Positions 31,721-40,899 of a stretch of 64,000 bases of DNA are shown here, in pieces. The notes under the pieces were generated by a model. It did not search any database. It worked only from the letters and a program-made list of their open reading frames with translations, and had not been told where the DNA came from. The position numbers were made by a program, and so were the translations under genes. The stretch comes from Lachnospiraceae bacterium. Its GTDB lineage: Bacteria > Bacillota > Clostridia > Lachnospirales > Lachnospiraceae. The stretch lies in NCBI GenBank assembly GCA_910575555.1, contig CAJTFX010000017.1:12456-76455 (forward strand). The letters are read 5' to 3'. Numbering within the stretch: the first letter of the stretch is position 1; the number at the start of each line of letters is the position of its first letter.

Positions 31721-33097
31721 TTACGTATTATCTTTTTCACTGTCACTATGCCTTTCTGCCAAAATCCTGGTATTTTCCTGAATTTTCTCTGAATCAAGGC
31801 TGTATAAAGCGATAGGCAGGATTGCAATCAGGCAGAAGGCTGCCGGCAGTACATTTGCTGCAATATTGATTCCATTCATTGCCGTGGCCGTCTGTTCTGC
31901 ATTGGCAACATATCCCATGGCGCCCATTACCAGAAGTCCTATAGAGCCTCCCACTGCGCTTGCAACTTTTGCAAACAGGTTCACCATTGCAAATACAGTG
32001 CCGTCCATCCTCTTTCCGCCCTTAACCTCTGCATCGTCTATAGCAGGCGCAATTAAAGCGGACATCATACCTGTCTCATAGTTAAACAGCCCCACCAGGA
32101 TCAGGCAGACCATAACTGCTTTGATATTTGCAAAATCCACAAAATATAACGCCCCTAAAGCCACTGCCCGGCCAAGAAATGCAATGATAATCAGCTTCTT
32201 CCGCTCCAGATTAATTTTGGGAACCAGATAAGTAGGAAGAATCGCAAAAAGCGTGGGAAGAACCATTAAAACCCCAACCATTTCATAGGCATGCAAATCA
32301 TATAAATAGTAATACACCGCCACGCCAAGACGTCCGAAGGTAGCCAGCATACTGAACAGCAGCCCAAACATAATTGCAAGTATCGGCTTATTGCCAAACA
32401 CATAGGCAATAGTTTCCTTAAAGCTTGCCTTACTCTGGGCATCTTCTGCAATATACACTTCCTTTGTGGTCAGAAATGTAATATAATACATGGCTACGGC
32501 AATTATGGTAAATATGACCGTTGTCAAAAAATATCCCTGGCCATAGGAATCCACAGGAGCCAGTTTCGCTACCAGTCCGGCGGTGAACATATTTATAATC
32601 GCCGTTCCTACAAATGTAAACGCACCCTTAAGATTTGCCAGATCGCTTCTTGACTTGGGATCTGTTGTCAGGGTAGACTGAAGACTCATATACGGAACAT
32701 TAACCGCTGTAAAAGCCATACCAGCTAAAATATAAGTGATTGCCACATAAGCAATTTTTATCGTCTGCGAATCTGTTTTCGGAACATACCATACCAAAAT
32801 TCCCAAAATTGCAAGAACCGGCGTGCCATACAGAATCCATGGCCTGTAACGTCCATATTTTTTATGTCTGTGACGATCGGCTATATTCCCCATAATCGGA
32901 TCATTGACCGCATCCCATATCCGGGCAACAATAAAAATAATGCTTACTGCCATCGGCATGATGCCCACAACATCCGTGTAAAAAATGGAAAGGAAAGTTC
33001 CCCAATACCCAAAGAAAAACTGTCCTGCAGTTTCTCCCAATGCAAATCCTAACTGCTTGCCAAAACCAAGTTTGACATCTGTCCTTTTCTCATTCAT
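31721..33097 (-). CDS. GPH-family sugar:cation symporter
   Basis: The 458-residue membrane protein has 12 predicted segments and matches the glycoside-pentoside-hexuronide:cation symporters (MelB/XynP type). The marks are GETAGQFFFGYWGTFLSIFYTDVVG at the start, WDAVNDPIMGNIADR (the conserved D motif for cation and sugar binding), KYGRYRPWILYGTP and the C-terminal KVASAVGGSIGLLVMGAMGY. Its neighbours suggest a ketose or sugar alcohol as substrate, but sequence alone does not fix it. AAAGGAG precedes the ATG. It is divergent from the aldolase gene. Confidence 0.92.
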   Translation of the reverse strand: MNEKRTDVKLGFGKQLGFALGETAGQFFFGYWGTFLSIFYTDVVGIMPMAVSIIFIVARIWDAVNDPIMGNIADRHRHKKYGRYRPWILYGTPVLAILGILVWYVPKTDSQTIKIAYVAITYILAGMAFTAVNVPYMSLQSTLTTDPKSRSDLANLKGAFTFVGTAIINMFTAGLVAKLAPVDSYGQGYFLTTVIFTIIAVAMYYITFLTTKEVYIAEDAQSKASFKETIAYVFGNKPILAIMFGLLFSMLATFGRLGVAVYYYLYDLHAYEMVGVLMVLPTLFAILPTYLVPKINLERKKLIIIAFLGRAVALGALYFVDFANIKAVMVCLILVGLFNYETGMMSALIAPAIDDAEVKGGKRMDGTVFAMVNLFAKVASAVGGSIGLLVMGAMGYVANAEQTATAMNGINIAANVLPAAFCLIAILPIALYSLDSEKIQENTRILAERHSDSEKDNT

Positions 33098-33297
33098 GTT
33101 TTTTCTCCTTTTTCAGCTCAGCTTCCGCTGTTTCCTTTAACAAATACGAGCTCTTTCTGTTAACAGCAATATAATAACTGTTCGCCATGTCAGCCTGCTC
33201 TTATTAATTTGTGATAAAAAACACGACAAATTCGCTTTTTGAAAAACAGGAAGCAAAAGAGAGCAAACTAAGACCTCTGTTCTCCGCAAAATAGTCA

Positions 33298-33326
33298 TTT
33301 CTTTCATGGAAAAGCGGGAATATAAT
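33298..33326 (+). promoter_or_regulatory. Promoter of the aldolase gene
   Basis: TATAAT at 33321-33326 is preceded at 17 bases by a poor -35 (TTTCTT). A weak -35 suggests need for an activator, possibly the AraC protein downstream. A WCAAATTYGCT element lies at 33226-33236. Confidence 0.55.
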
Positions 33327-33353
33327 AGCCTCAAAAAAGAAAAGGAGATACTT

Positions 33354-34214
33354 ATGTTAGCCAATTTAAACGATGTTTTGATTCCAGCAAAAAAAAATCA
33401 TTATGCAGTAGGCTTATTTAACGCGGTAAATCTGGAACTTGCCAGAGGAATTATCAGCGCAGCCGAAGCCACCGGTTCACCGGTTATCATGGGAACCGCA
33501 GAAGTATTGTTCCCATTTGGGCCGTTAGAGGAATTGTCCTATTTCCTGCTCCCAATGGCTAAAAAGGCCAACGTGCCAATTGTAATTCATCTCGATCATG
33601 GATTACAAAAAGAAACATGCATCAAAGCATTAACACTGGGTTTTACATCCATCATGTACGACTGTTCAACAGATCCATACGACGTTAATGTAAAAAAAGT
33701 CAGGGAAATGGCTGAGATAGCCCATTCCTTCGGCGCAACCATCGAAGGTGAATTGGGACACGTCGGGGATAATCCGGGATCGGCTGAAGCAGATCACTGC
33801 GCGCCAAACCCTGAACAATTTTTTACAGATCCAAAAATGGCAAAAGATTATGTGGAAAAGACGGGTGTCGACGCACTTGCAATCGCAGTGGGAAATGCCC
33901 ATGGAGCATATAAGCTGCCTCCAAAACTGGATTTTGCGCGTATCCGCTCCATCGCCTCCGCCGTTGACGTTCCCCTTGTCCTTCACGGCGGTTCCGGACT
34001 CTCTGATGATGATTTTCGGACAGCCATCAAAGACGGCATCAGCAAAGTCAATATTTTCACTGATATCAATCTGGCTGCGGCAAAGGCAGAAATGGACAGC
34101 TTTACAGACACTTCAAAAGGCATAACCGATCTGATTCCGGCGGCTGTCAAAGCAGTGGAGCAGGAAACTGTAAATAAAATGTTATTATTTGGCAGCAACG
34201 GAAAATCAAATTAA
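33354..34214 (+). CDS. Class II ketose-bisphosphate aldolase
   Basis: The 286-residue enzyme has the FbaA/GatY pattern: AVGLFNAVNLELARGIISAA, IPVIHLDHG-type zinc site (VIHLDHGL), GATIEGELGHVG, DALAIAVGNAHGAY and PLVLHGGSGL, giving the three zinc histidines. It splits a ketose 1,6-bisphosphate to dihydroxyacetone phosphate and an aldehyde. Presence beside a GPH transporter and AraC regulator suggests a catabolic role (tagatose- or fructose-type) rather than central glycolysis. The ATG at 33354 follows AAAGGAGA; the longer frame was rejected. Confidence 0.9.
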   Translation: MLANLNDVLIPAKKNHYAVGLFNAVNLELARGIISAAEATGSPVIMGTAEVLFPFGPLEELSYFLLPMAKKANVPIVIHLDHGLQKETCIKALTLGFTSIMYDCSTDPYDVNVKKVREMAEIAHSFGATIEGELGHVGDNPGSAEADHCAPNPEQFFTDPKMAKDYVEKTGVDALAIAVGNAHGAYKLPPKLDFARIRSIASAVDVPLVLHGGSGLSDDDFRTAIKDGISKVNIFTDINLAAAKAEMDSFTDTSKGITDLIPAAVKAVEQETVNKMLLFGSNGKSN

Positions 34215-35125
34215 TTGCCGTCCATGAATTTCTGCAGTGCAACTATGCTTGTTCTGTCAGAAAGGAATTCCTGGGTAGTTAACATTGAGCTTTGGATTAC
34301 TTCCAGTTTTTCGTGAAAAAAGTTTTTCCTGTACTGTTTTGGATTACATCCGAACTGCTTTTTAAAGCCGCGGTTAAAATATTTCACATCAGAAAAACCA
34401 CAGCTAATGCAAATATCCAACAAAGAATGGTCCGTCAGCAATAAAAGCTGACGGGCTTTTTCACACCGTTTTTTCTGCAGATAATCCTGAAAGCTTATTC
34501 CAAAAAAATCCTTGAAAAAATGTGACAGATAGGAAAGGCTTAATCCTTCCTGCTCTGCAATCTCAGAAAGCAGAAGCTTTTCACAATAATGCTCATCAAT
34601 ATAATCTGTAATGCTCTGCAGCCTTTTTGCCTGCAGACGGAAAGACAGGCGTTCTTTCTCACTGATAATTCGATATGGGATATGCTCCAGCAAAGACGCG
34701 AACAGCAGATTGATCTTCCCAACACATTTTAATTCCGACCATTCCTTTTTCTCATAATAACATAGAGCAAGATCAATGATTTCCTGCTTTAATTTATCAT
34801 CATTTTCCTGTATGACAGTTGATGTAAAATCCAAAGATGAAAGTTGGGGAAAATAATCCGCAAAGATAGCCGGTGAAAGCTGAATGGATAAAATTGTCAC
34901 CGGATGATTTGCTTTTAATTCATGCCTTTGGAAAGGATTCAGCACGTATATGCCGGCTTTTTCCACATGCAGTTCTCTCTCTGGCATAATTAAGGCAGCG
35001 TCTCCATCCAGTAGCAGGCCGATTTCAAAATCTTTATGAATATGTGGCGTACGGTATATCAAACTCACAACAAAAATCTTGTAATTTATTTTCTCATGAA
35101 AAATAATTTCATATTCATGCTTCAT
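34211..35125 (-). CDS. AraC-family regulator
   Basis: The 304-residue protein has an N-terminal cupin-like sensing domain (HIHKDFEIGLLLDGDAAL-like) and a C-terminal AraC domain with two helix-turn-helix motifs (LLLSEIAEQEGLSLSYLSHFFKDFFGISFQDYL; LLDICISCGFSDVKYFNRGFKKQFG). It converges on the aldolase gene, with stops overlapping by 4 bases, and is likely to control it in response to the sugar. GGAGGAAGG precedes the ATG at 35125. Confidence 0.92.
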   Translation of the reverse strand: MKHEYEIIFHEKINYKIFVVSLIYRTPHIHKDFEIGLLLDGDAALIMPERELHVEKAGIYVLNPFQRHELKANHPVTILSIQLSPAIFADYFPQLSSLDFTSTVIQENDDKLKQEIIDLALCYYEKKEWSELKCVGKINLLFASLLEHIPYRIISEKERLSFRLQAKRLQSITDYIDEHYCEKLLLSEIAEQEGLSLSYLSHFFKDFFGISFQDYLQKKRCEKARQLLLLTDHSLLDICISCGFSDVKYFNRGFKKQFGCNPKQYRKNFFHEKLEVIQSSMLTTQEFLSDRTSIVALQKFMDGN

Positions 35126-35217
35126 CTTCCTTCCTCCAAAATCCTCCATACGGCTGTCAGAATAAACTCCCCTTTTTAATGTATCATTTTATTTCTAAAA
35201 GAACCCGGATATATGTC

Positions 35218-35247
35218 TTGTTTTTCATCAAAATTTTCCAGTATAAT
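35218..35247 (+). promoter_or_regulatory. Promoter of the Crp-family gene
   Basis: TTGTTT at 35218-35223 and TATAAT at 35242-35247 are 18 bases apart, 29 bases before the ATG at 35276. AAGGAG lies between. Confidence 0.55.
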
Positions 35248-35275
35248 ATTAAAAAATTAAAGGAGAAGTCCCAGT

Positions 35276-35903
35276 ATGAAAAGAATTTATGATAAGCCGC
35301 GGATCGAAAAATATATAGAAAAGCACCAAATTTATCAATATTTTGATCACACCGGATTTGACATTCTTTGCCTGCCGCTACCAAAAAGGAGAATTTCTGA
35401 ATCAGTCTGATAAAGAAGAAACATATCTGCAGTTTATTGTGGACGGAATTGTAAGCATATACTTTGTCCGCGAAGACGGCTCTAAGTATTCTCTGGAATG
35501 CGGCGAAGACCTGCTGCTGATCGGCGAAATGGCATTTGCCTCTCCACCCCCTTCTCCCTTTTTATTTTATGCAGAAGCCGTTACTGAAGTCACCAGCATT
35601 GTTATTTCCCTAGAGCAGCACCGAACTGCTTTGCAGAAAGACAGACGATTTCTGAATTTTCTTGTATATGTGCTGTCAAGAAAATTGTCTCTTGTAACAG
35701 GCTGTGAATCAATCAGCCTGCCGTTGGAAGAACGGGTACTGAATCATATGAAATATTACTGTCAGGATGGAATTCTAAATGGAATTGAAAAGACTGCCTT
35801 TCGGCTGCACTGCAGCAGCCGCCATCTGCAGAGAGTTCTGAATTATTTGGAACAGCAGAAAATTGTAGAAAAATGCGCCAAAGGCACATACAGACTTTTA
35901 TAA
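35276..35903 (+). pseudogene. Crp/Fnr-family regulator with a frameshift near its start
   Basis: The gene starts well (AAGGAG, ATG 35276, MKRIYDKPRIEKYIEKHQIYQYFD) but stops at 35408-35410 after 44 codons. The rest of the protein (TPDLTFFACRYQKGEFL to the end) is in another frame from about 35348. Removing one C there joins the two into a normal Crp protein of about 208 residues, with a cyclic-nucleotide-type sensor domain and a C-terminal helix-turn-helix (TAFRLHCSSRHLQRVLNYLEQQ). Either a real inactivation or a base-call error. Starting at the internal TTG would lack a ribosome site. Confidence 0.8.
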
Positions 35904-35944
35904 AGAGCTTTTAGTCAAAGAGATTTTTTAAAGTAAAGGCATAA

Positions 35945-35976
35945 AACGGACTGTAAGGATATCCTCACAGCCCGTT
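35945..35976. terminator. Bidirectional terminator between Crp-like gene and PBP gene
   Basis: AACGG at 35945-35949 pairs with CCGTT at 35972-35976, extended inward by CTGT and AGGAT pairings with two mismatches. T-rich DNA follows on both strands. The hairpin includes the PBP stop codon. Confidence 0.75.
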
Positions 35977-38013
35977 ATTTTCATCCTGCAGCCCCTCCAG
36001 ATACTCTTCATCATCCAGAGGCGCTTTATTCTCATCTATATAAGGCAGAAATTCCACCGGCTCCAGGCCCTGATGAATCTGCTCCATAAAGGTTCTCCAG
36101 ATGCTTCCCGGATAGCTTGCCCCGGACAGGCCCGGCAGCTCTCTTGGCATATCATAGCCCACCCACACACTGGTGGTAAAATAACTGGTATAACCCACGA
36201 ACCACCCGTCTTTATTATCATTGGTAGTTCCGGTCTTTCCAGCGGAAGGCATGGTGCTGATGGCAAGCCCCCGTCCGGTTCCCTCCTGCATCACAGACAC
36301 TAACATGTCTGTCATCATACGGGCGGCATTTTTCTTATAAACATCCACCTCTTCGTTTGCAGTTTCCAGAATTACATTATCTTCTGCGTCAGTAATCCTG
36401 GTAATGCAGGTAGGCTCCCGGTATTTCCCGTCGTGAACGATTGCCGCATAGCCGGAGGCCATTTCCACGGCGGACACCCCGTTGGTAAATCCTCCCAATG
36501 CACTGGTGGGCCGCTCATCTTTTGCGTCCAGCCTGGAAAATTTCATTTTTTTCAGATATTCCAGGCCTGCCTGGGGCGTCATTTCCTCAAGCAGATTCCA
36601 GGCAACTGTATTTTTGGAAGCTTCCACTGCCCGCCGCAACGTGATATCCCCTTCGTAATAGCCGCTGGAATTGGAAGGCCCCTCCTCTGTTTTCACATCC
36701 TGCACAATGGTATCCGGCGTATATTTTCCCTCTAAGGCCGGCGCATAGACAATCAGGGGCTTGATGGCGCTGCCTGGCTGACGGTAACTCTGATACGCCC
36801 GGTTTAAGGTATAGCCGGGCAGATTCTGGTTCCGTCCTCCCACGATAGCCTTTACATAGCCGGTATGATTGTCAATGCACACCGCAGAGCTCTGCAGCGT
36901 ATAAATTCCTTCCTCATTCTGCTCTGTAAACTCCGCCAGATTGCTGTCCACAGCATCCTGCAGCATTTGCTGCATATCCAGATTGATGGAGGTATAAATC
37001 CGATACCCCTCCGTATAGAGGCTTTTCTGGCATTCTCCGTACAAGGCGTCATACTCTTCCTGATACTTCGCCTTTTCCTCTTCTGAAGCAAATTCCGTCT
37101 GAAACCGAAAACCCTGCTGCTGCATCAAAGCCCGGATGGCGCAGTAGTAAGTATAAGTCTCCACATAATCATTTTTGGTTTTCTCAGGGCGGTTCAAAGT
37201 AATCGGCTCTGATTTCGCCTGTTCACAGGTAGTCTGGCTGATTTTCCCGTCCTCTAACATCTGATGCAGAATTCTGTCCCGCCGTTTGATGGTATTGTCC
37301 ATATTGGTAACCGGATCATACAGACTTGGATTATTGGGAATTGCGCACAAAAATGCAATCTGGGACAGAGACAGGTCTTTGGCGTCCTGGTTGAAATACC
37401 CTTTGCCCGCCGCCTGAATTCCATAATATCCATTGCCAAAGTACACATTGTTCAGATAAAACTCCATGATTTTATCTTTACTGTAAACTTTTTCCAGACC
37501 GGTGGCAATAAACATTTCTTCTATTTTGCGTTCCCAGGTACGCTCCTGGGTCAGAAAGATCAGCTTGGCAAGCTGCTGGGTAATGGTGCTTCCCCCCTGG
37601 GTCACCTCTCCGTTTTCCACCATGGCCTTGGCGGCGCGCATGATTGCCTTGATGTCAATTCCATTATGGCGGTAAAATTTCTTGTCCTCAATACTGATCA
37701 TAGCCGCCACAGCATAAGCCGGAATATCTTCATATTCCAGATAATATACATCCTTCTCCCCTTTAAGGGTGGAAATCAGCCTGCCGTCCGCATCATACAC
37801 AAGACTGGTCTGCACGGAGCGAAACGTAGCTTCACTGGATTTTTGAACCAGCATTCTGGCTTCCTGCTGCAGCGCGCTTACCTTCTGGGCGTAACCGCCG
37901 TAATAGTACCATCCTACCGCGGCGCCCACCACTAACAGCAGCAAAAACTGAAGTTTTGCAAAAAACCAGAATACCCGGTATTTTTTCTTCTTTTTCTTCT
38001 TTTTTTTACTCAT
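35965..38013 (-). CDS. Class A penicillin-binding protein (PBP1A type)
   Basis: The 682-residue enzyme has a cytoplasmic poly-lysine start, one membrane segment at about 18-38, and a glycosyltransferase domain with E109 in SIEDKKFYRHNGID and GGSTITQQLAK. A transpeptidase domain follows with the catalytic S415 in QPGSAIKP, SKN at 466-468 and KTGT at 593-596. It polymerises and cross-links peptidoglycan outside the membrane. The ten or so lysines after the second residue are a long run even for this family. It stands alone with its own terminator. Confidence 0.95.
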   Translation of the reverse strand: MSKKKKKKKKKYRVFWFFAKLQFLLLLVVGAAVGWYYYGGYAQKVSALQQEARMLVQKSSEATFRSVQTSLVYDADGRLISTLKGEKDVYYLEYEDIPAYAVAAMISIEDKKFYRHNGIDIKAIMRAAKAMVENGEVTQGGSTITQQLAKLIFLTQERTWERKIEEMFIATGLEKVYSKDKIMEFYLNNVYFGNGYYGIQAAGKGYFNQDAKDLSLSQIAFLCAIPNNPSLYDPVTNMDNTIKRRDRILHQMLEDGKISQTTCEQAKSEPITLNRPEKTKNDYVETYTYYCAIRALMQQQGFRFQTEFASEEEKAKYQEEYDALYGECQKSLYTEGYRIYTSINLDMQQMLQDAVDSNLAEFTEQNEEGIYTLQSSAVCIDNHTGYVKAIVGGRNQNLPGYTLNRAYQSYRQPGSAIKPLIVYAPALEGKYTPDTIVQDVKTEEGPSNSSGYYEGDITLRRAVEASKNTVAWNLLEEMTPQAGLEYLKKMKFSRLDAKDERPTSALGGFTNGVSAVEMASGYAAIVHDGKYREPTCITRITDAEDNVILETANEEVDVYKKNAARMMTDMLVSVMQEGTGRGLAISTMPSAGKTGTTNDNKDGWFVGYTSYFTTSVWVGYDMPRELPGLSGASYPGSIWRTFMEQIHQGLEPVEFLPYIDENKAPLDDEEYLEGLQDENNGL

Positions 38014-38073
38014 AAACTGTCCTGATTTATGTCTTTTCTTTCTTTTTTCTTATCAGAGCTTTGAAGGTCTTTC

Positions 38074-39726
38074 TTATCTGCTCAGCATAATTTTGCCGAA
38101 GGGAATTCCCTGGCTTTCCAGAATATCAATTTCCCGTTTCTGGCAGGTGAACAGGAAGATCTGCTGTTTCTGCCTGCCGAGCCATTGAAGGGTTCCCTGG
38201 AGACGCTTTTCGTCAAAGGCGGCAAATACTTCATCCAACAGAATCGGCATGGATTCCTCCCTGGTAAAAAATCCCCCGGCTCCCATCCGAAGGGCCAGAT
38301 ACATCTGTTCCATGGTGCCCTGGCTGAGCTGCCAGGGATGCAGCCTGCGTTTTCCGGCTGTTGCCACCAGATTCATCTGGGAGTCCAATCCGATTTTCTT
38401 GTACTTCCCGTTGGTCATTTCAGATAATATCCGGGAGATTTCCTGTTCCATCTGTTCCCTGCTGTCCTGATAGGCTTCCAGAGACAGCTGCTCTAACGTG
38501 CGTTCCGCCAGCTGATAGGCTTCTATCTGACGCTGGTATTCCTGCTCTTCCTCCGTGGGCGTCCGGCATTCCTCCAGTTCTTCCTGCAGGTTCACCAGTT
38601 CTGCCAGTTTTTCCAATACCTGAATCTGCAGCAATTCCTCCACCACCTGCTTTCTGGTCTGCTTCTGCTGCTGTTCCTTCTGCTTCAGCTGTTCGCTTTC
38701 AATGGAATTGTACTGCTTTTGCTCCCGGCTTTCCTCCTCCTGCTGTCTGCGCAGTAATTTCAAACGCCTGGCTTTCCGCTGCCAGAAAACTGCCCCGGTT
38801 GCTCCGAACAGCATCAGAAGCCCAAACAAAAATTCCAATGCAATCCAGCCTGCTGCGGGCGCTTTGGAAAGATGCTCCAGGCCGTTCCAAATGCCTGCCA
38901 GTATACCTGCTAAAAACAGAACCACGGAAATTCCGAATCTCACATAGTACTCTCTCTGCTGTCTCTGCTGACGAATATCCCTTAAATACACCGCCATCTG
39001 ATTGCTGTCATGCTCCAACAGAAAAAAACTCTCATCTTCTCTCTGCAAAAGCGCGCGGTATCCCTCTTTTTTCTGCTTTTTCAGCTGCTCCACATCTTTT
39101 TTCAGAAGCCGCTCCGCCATCAGAAGCTTCTCTTCCTCTTCTTTCCGCTCTGCCTGCTTTTTCCGGCATTCCTGATCGGCTCTCTCCTGGCCTTCCTTCA
39201 GCTGTTTCCGGGCGCCGGCCAAATCTATGCCCCCTTCTCTTCCAAGGGAAGCATTCACAAAATAATTCTGCAGTGTATCTGAAAATTCCTGTCTGGTTTC
39301 CACACAAGCCTGACGGATACAGAAAGTATTTTCATAGGTTTCCCGGTTCAGGCCCCCCAGCAGTACATCCAAATCTCCCTGTTCCACGGATAATTCCTCC
39401 AGATCCGCTTCATTTACCAGTTTTGCAGAAGGCTCTTTATAGTAAAAGTTCCGCTCCAGATAAAAGGGCTTATCCGCCACCGTAAATTTCAGCCCTCCGG
39501 CATAGGAATCACTACTGTTCCATGGCTCATATTGCTGATAATTGTCATTTCTGTCCGGAATTCCCCGCTGTTTCTCCAGTCCAAACAGCATTCCGCTGAT
39601 AAACTGCTGCAGGGTGGATTTGCCCGTTTCATTTTCTCCGTAAATCACATTGATTCCCGGCAGGGGCCTGATATTGATATTATGGAGTTTTCCAAAGTTT
39701 TTTATTTGAATTTCCGTTATTTTCAT
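38074..39726 (-). CDS. YhaN-like Rad50/SbcC-type ATPase
   Basis: The 550-residue protein has Walker A GENETGKST at about 31-39, a Q-loop region, long coiled coils, two hydrophobic segments near residues 260-310 (VVLFLAGILAGIW; LFGLLMLFGATGAVFW), and a C-terminal ABC signature LSQGTMEQ with Walker B PILLDEVFAAFD. Membrane segments inside the coiled coil are a feature of the YhaN branch. It overlaps the nuclease partner by 4 bases, so the two should form an Mre11-Rad50-like complex at the membrane. It is shorter than YhaN of Bacillus (about 960). Confidence 0.85.
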   Translation of the reverse strand: MKITEIQIKNFGKLHNINIRPLPGINVIYGENETGKSTLQQFISGMLFGLEKQRGIPDRNDNYQQYEPWNSSDSYAGGLKFTVADKPFYLERNFYYKEPSAKLVNEADLEELSVEQGDLDVLLGGLNRETYENTFCIRQACVETRQEFSDTLQNYFVNASLGREGGIDLAGARKQLKEGQERADQECRKKQAERKEEEEKLLMAERLLKKDVEQLKKQKKEGYRALLQREDESFFLLEHDSNQMAVYLRDIRQQRQQREYYVRFGISVVLFLAGILAGIWNGLEHLSKAPAAGWIALEFLFGLLMLFGATGAVFWQRKARRLKLLRRQQEEESREQKQYNSIESEQLKQKEQQQKQTRKQVVEELLQIQVLEKLAELVNLQEELEECRTPTEEEQEYQRQIEAYQLAERTLEQLSLEAYQDSREQMEQEISRILSEMTNGKYKKIGLDSQMNLVATAGKRRLHPWQLSQGTMEQMYLALRMGAGGFFTREESMPILLDEVFAAFDEKRLQGTLQWLGRQKQQIFLFTCQKREIDILESQGIPFGKIMLSR

Positions 39727-40769
39727 TCTGTTAGCAATGCCTCCACACCATAGTATAATGCCTTTTTTGTAATCTCACTCTGAGGCATCTCCTCTAATGT
39801 TTCAATATATCTCCCCAAAATCTGTCCCTGATACTGCAGCTTCAGTTTTTCCAGATCATAATCCGGCTGACAGCGGCTTGTAACCTGAACCACCCGATCC
39901 ATCCGGGCCAGCTCTTCCAAATCCACAGGTTCCTCCAGATTGCTGTCCCCGGTTAAGTTAATTTTAAAAAACTGATGAGGGGGCGCTTTTCTGATCTGGC
40001 TCTTCATTACTTCTATCAGGGCTTTTGTGGTAATCTCTTTATTCACTTTCAGATTCAGCGCCGCATATTCGCAGTACCGGAGTGGATAAAATTCCACTCT
40101 GCATCCATGTTTTCCAAGCTCTCCCATAAAAAATCCGTGTTCCCCGGTATCCCTGGGGCTGACCGGCTGCAGCGCGCCTGCCATAACCACCTTGTTTTTC
40201 ACCAATTGCATGGGCTTATGAATATGGCCCAGCGCCACATAATCAAAATCAGAATCTTTCAAATCTTCCGTTTCAAAGGGAATGTGCTCTTCATCTCCCC
40301 CATGGCCCAGAAGGATATGATAGAATTCCCCTGCCGCCGGCTGCGCCCTGTCATACAGACGCTCCCGGATTTTCCGGCGTCCGTAGCTCATTCCGTATAC
40401 TCTGACCCCCAGGCCTTCCAGTTCTGTATAACTGAGCCTGTCCTCTTTCAGAAAATGCACATTCTCCGCCCAGGTAAAGGCATTATAACAGGAATGCATG
40501 CCGATAAAATCACGGTTTCCCGCTATCAGCACTACCTGGGTCTGGGGGATTCTCAAAAACTGGTAGTTGACTTCCTTCAATTCCCCCATCAGCGGCTGCC
40601 TGTGAAATAAATCTCCGGCAATCAGAAGAAGCTGAACCTGCTCGTCCCTTGCCCTGTTTATCACATCTGTAAACGCCTGCCAGCTATGGCTCTCCCTCTC
40701 TTCTCCCCAGGGCTTGTCCCTGTCTGGCTTTGCCCCTAAATGCACGTCTGCTATATGAATAAATTTCAT
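39723..40769 (-). CDS. YhaO-like Mre11/SbcD-type phosphoesterase
   Basis: The 348-residue protein has the metallophosphoesterase motifs D8-H10 (IADVHLG), GD at 52-53 (IAGDLFH), N85 (AGNRD), and later HILLGHGG and YVALGHIHKP. The second half of the usual GNH(D/E) motif reads GNRD here, so the histidine that protonates the leaving group is an arginine. The ATG at 40769 follows AAAAGGAG; the longer frame was dropped. It works with the YhaN-like ATPase in DNA repair or end processing. Activity may be changed by the motif shift. Confidence 0.88.
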   Translation of the reverse strand: MKFIHIADVHLGAKPDRDKPWGEERESHSWQAFTDVINRARDEQVQLLLIAGDLFHRQPLMGELKEVNYQFLRIPQTQVVLIAGNRDFIGMHSCYNAFTWAENVHFLKEDRLSYTELEGLGVRVYGMSYGRRKIRERLYDRAQPAAGEFYHILLGHGGDEEHIPFETEDLKDSDFDYVALGHIHKPMQLVKNKVVMAGALQPVSPRDTGEHGFFMGELGKHGCRVEFYPLRYCEYAALNLKVNKEITTKALIEVMKSQIRKAPPHQFFKINLTGDSNLEEPVDLEELARMDRVVQVTSRCQPDYDLEKLKLQYQGQILGRYIETLEEMPQSEITKKALYYGVEALLTE

Positions 40770-40899
40770 TGGAATTTTCTCCTTTTTGTGAGATCCTGTA
40801 ATTCTCACTTCATTTATCGGTACGATACCGGCTCTTAATTACTTTTCGGAACATGCTGTTTCCCGGCATTACTCCGGAGTGTGTTCCGCGAATGATTTT

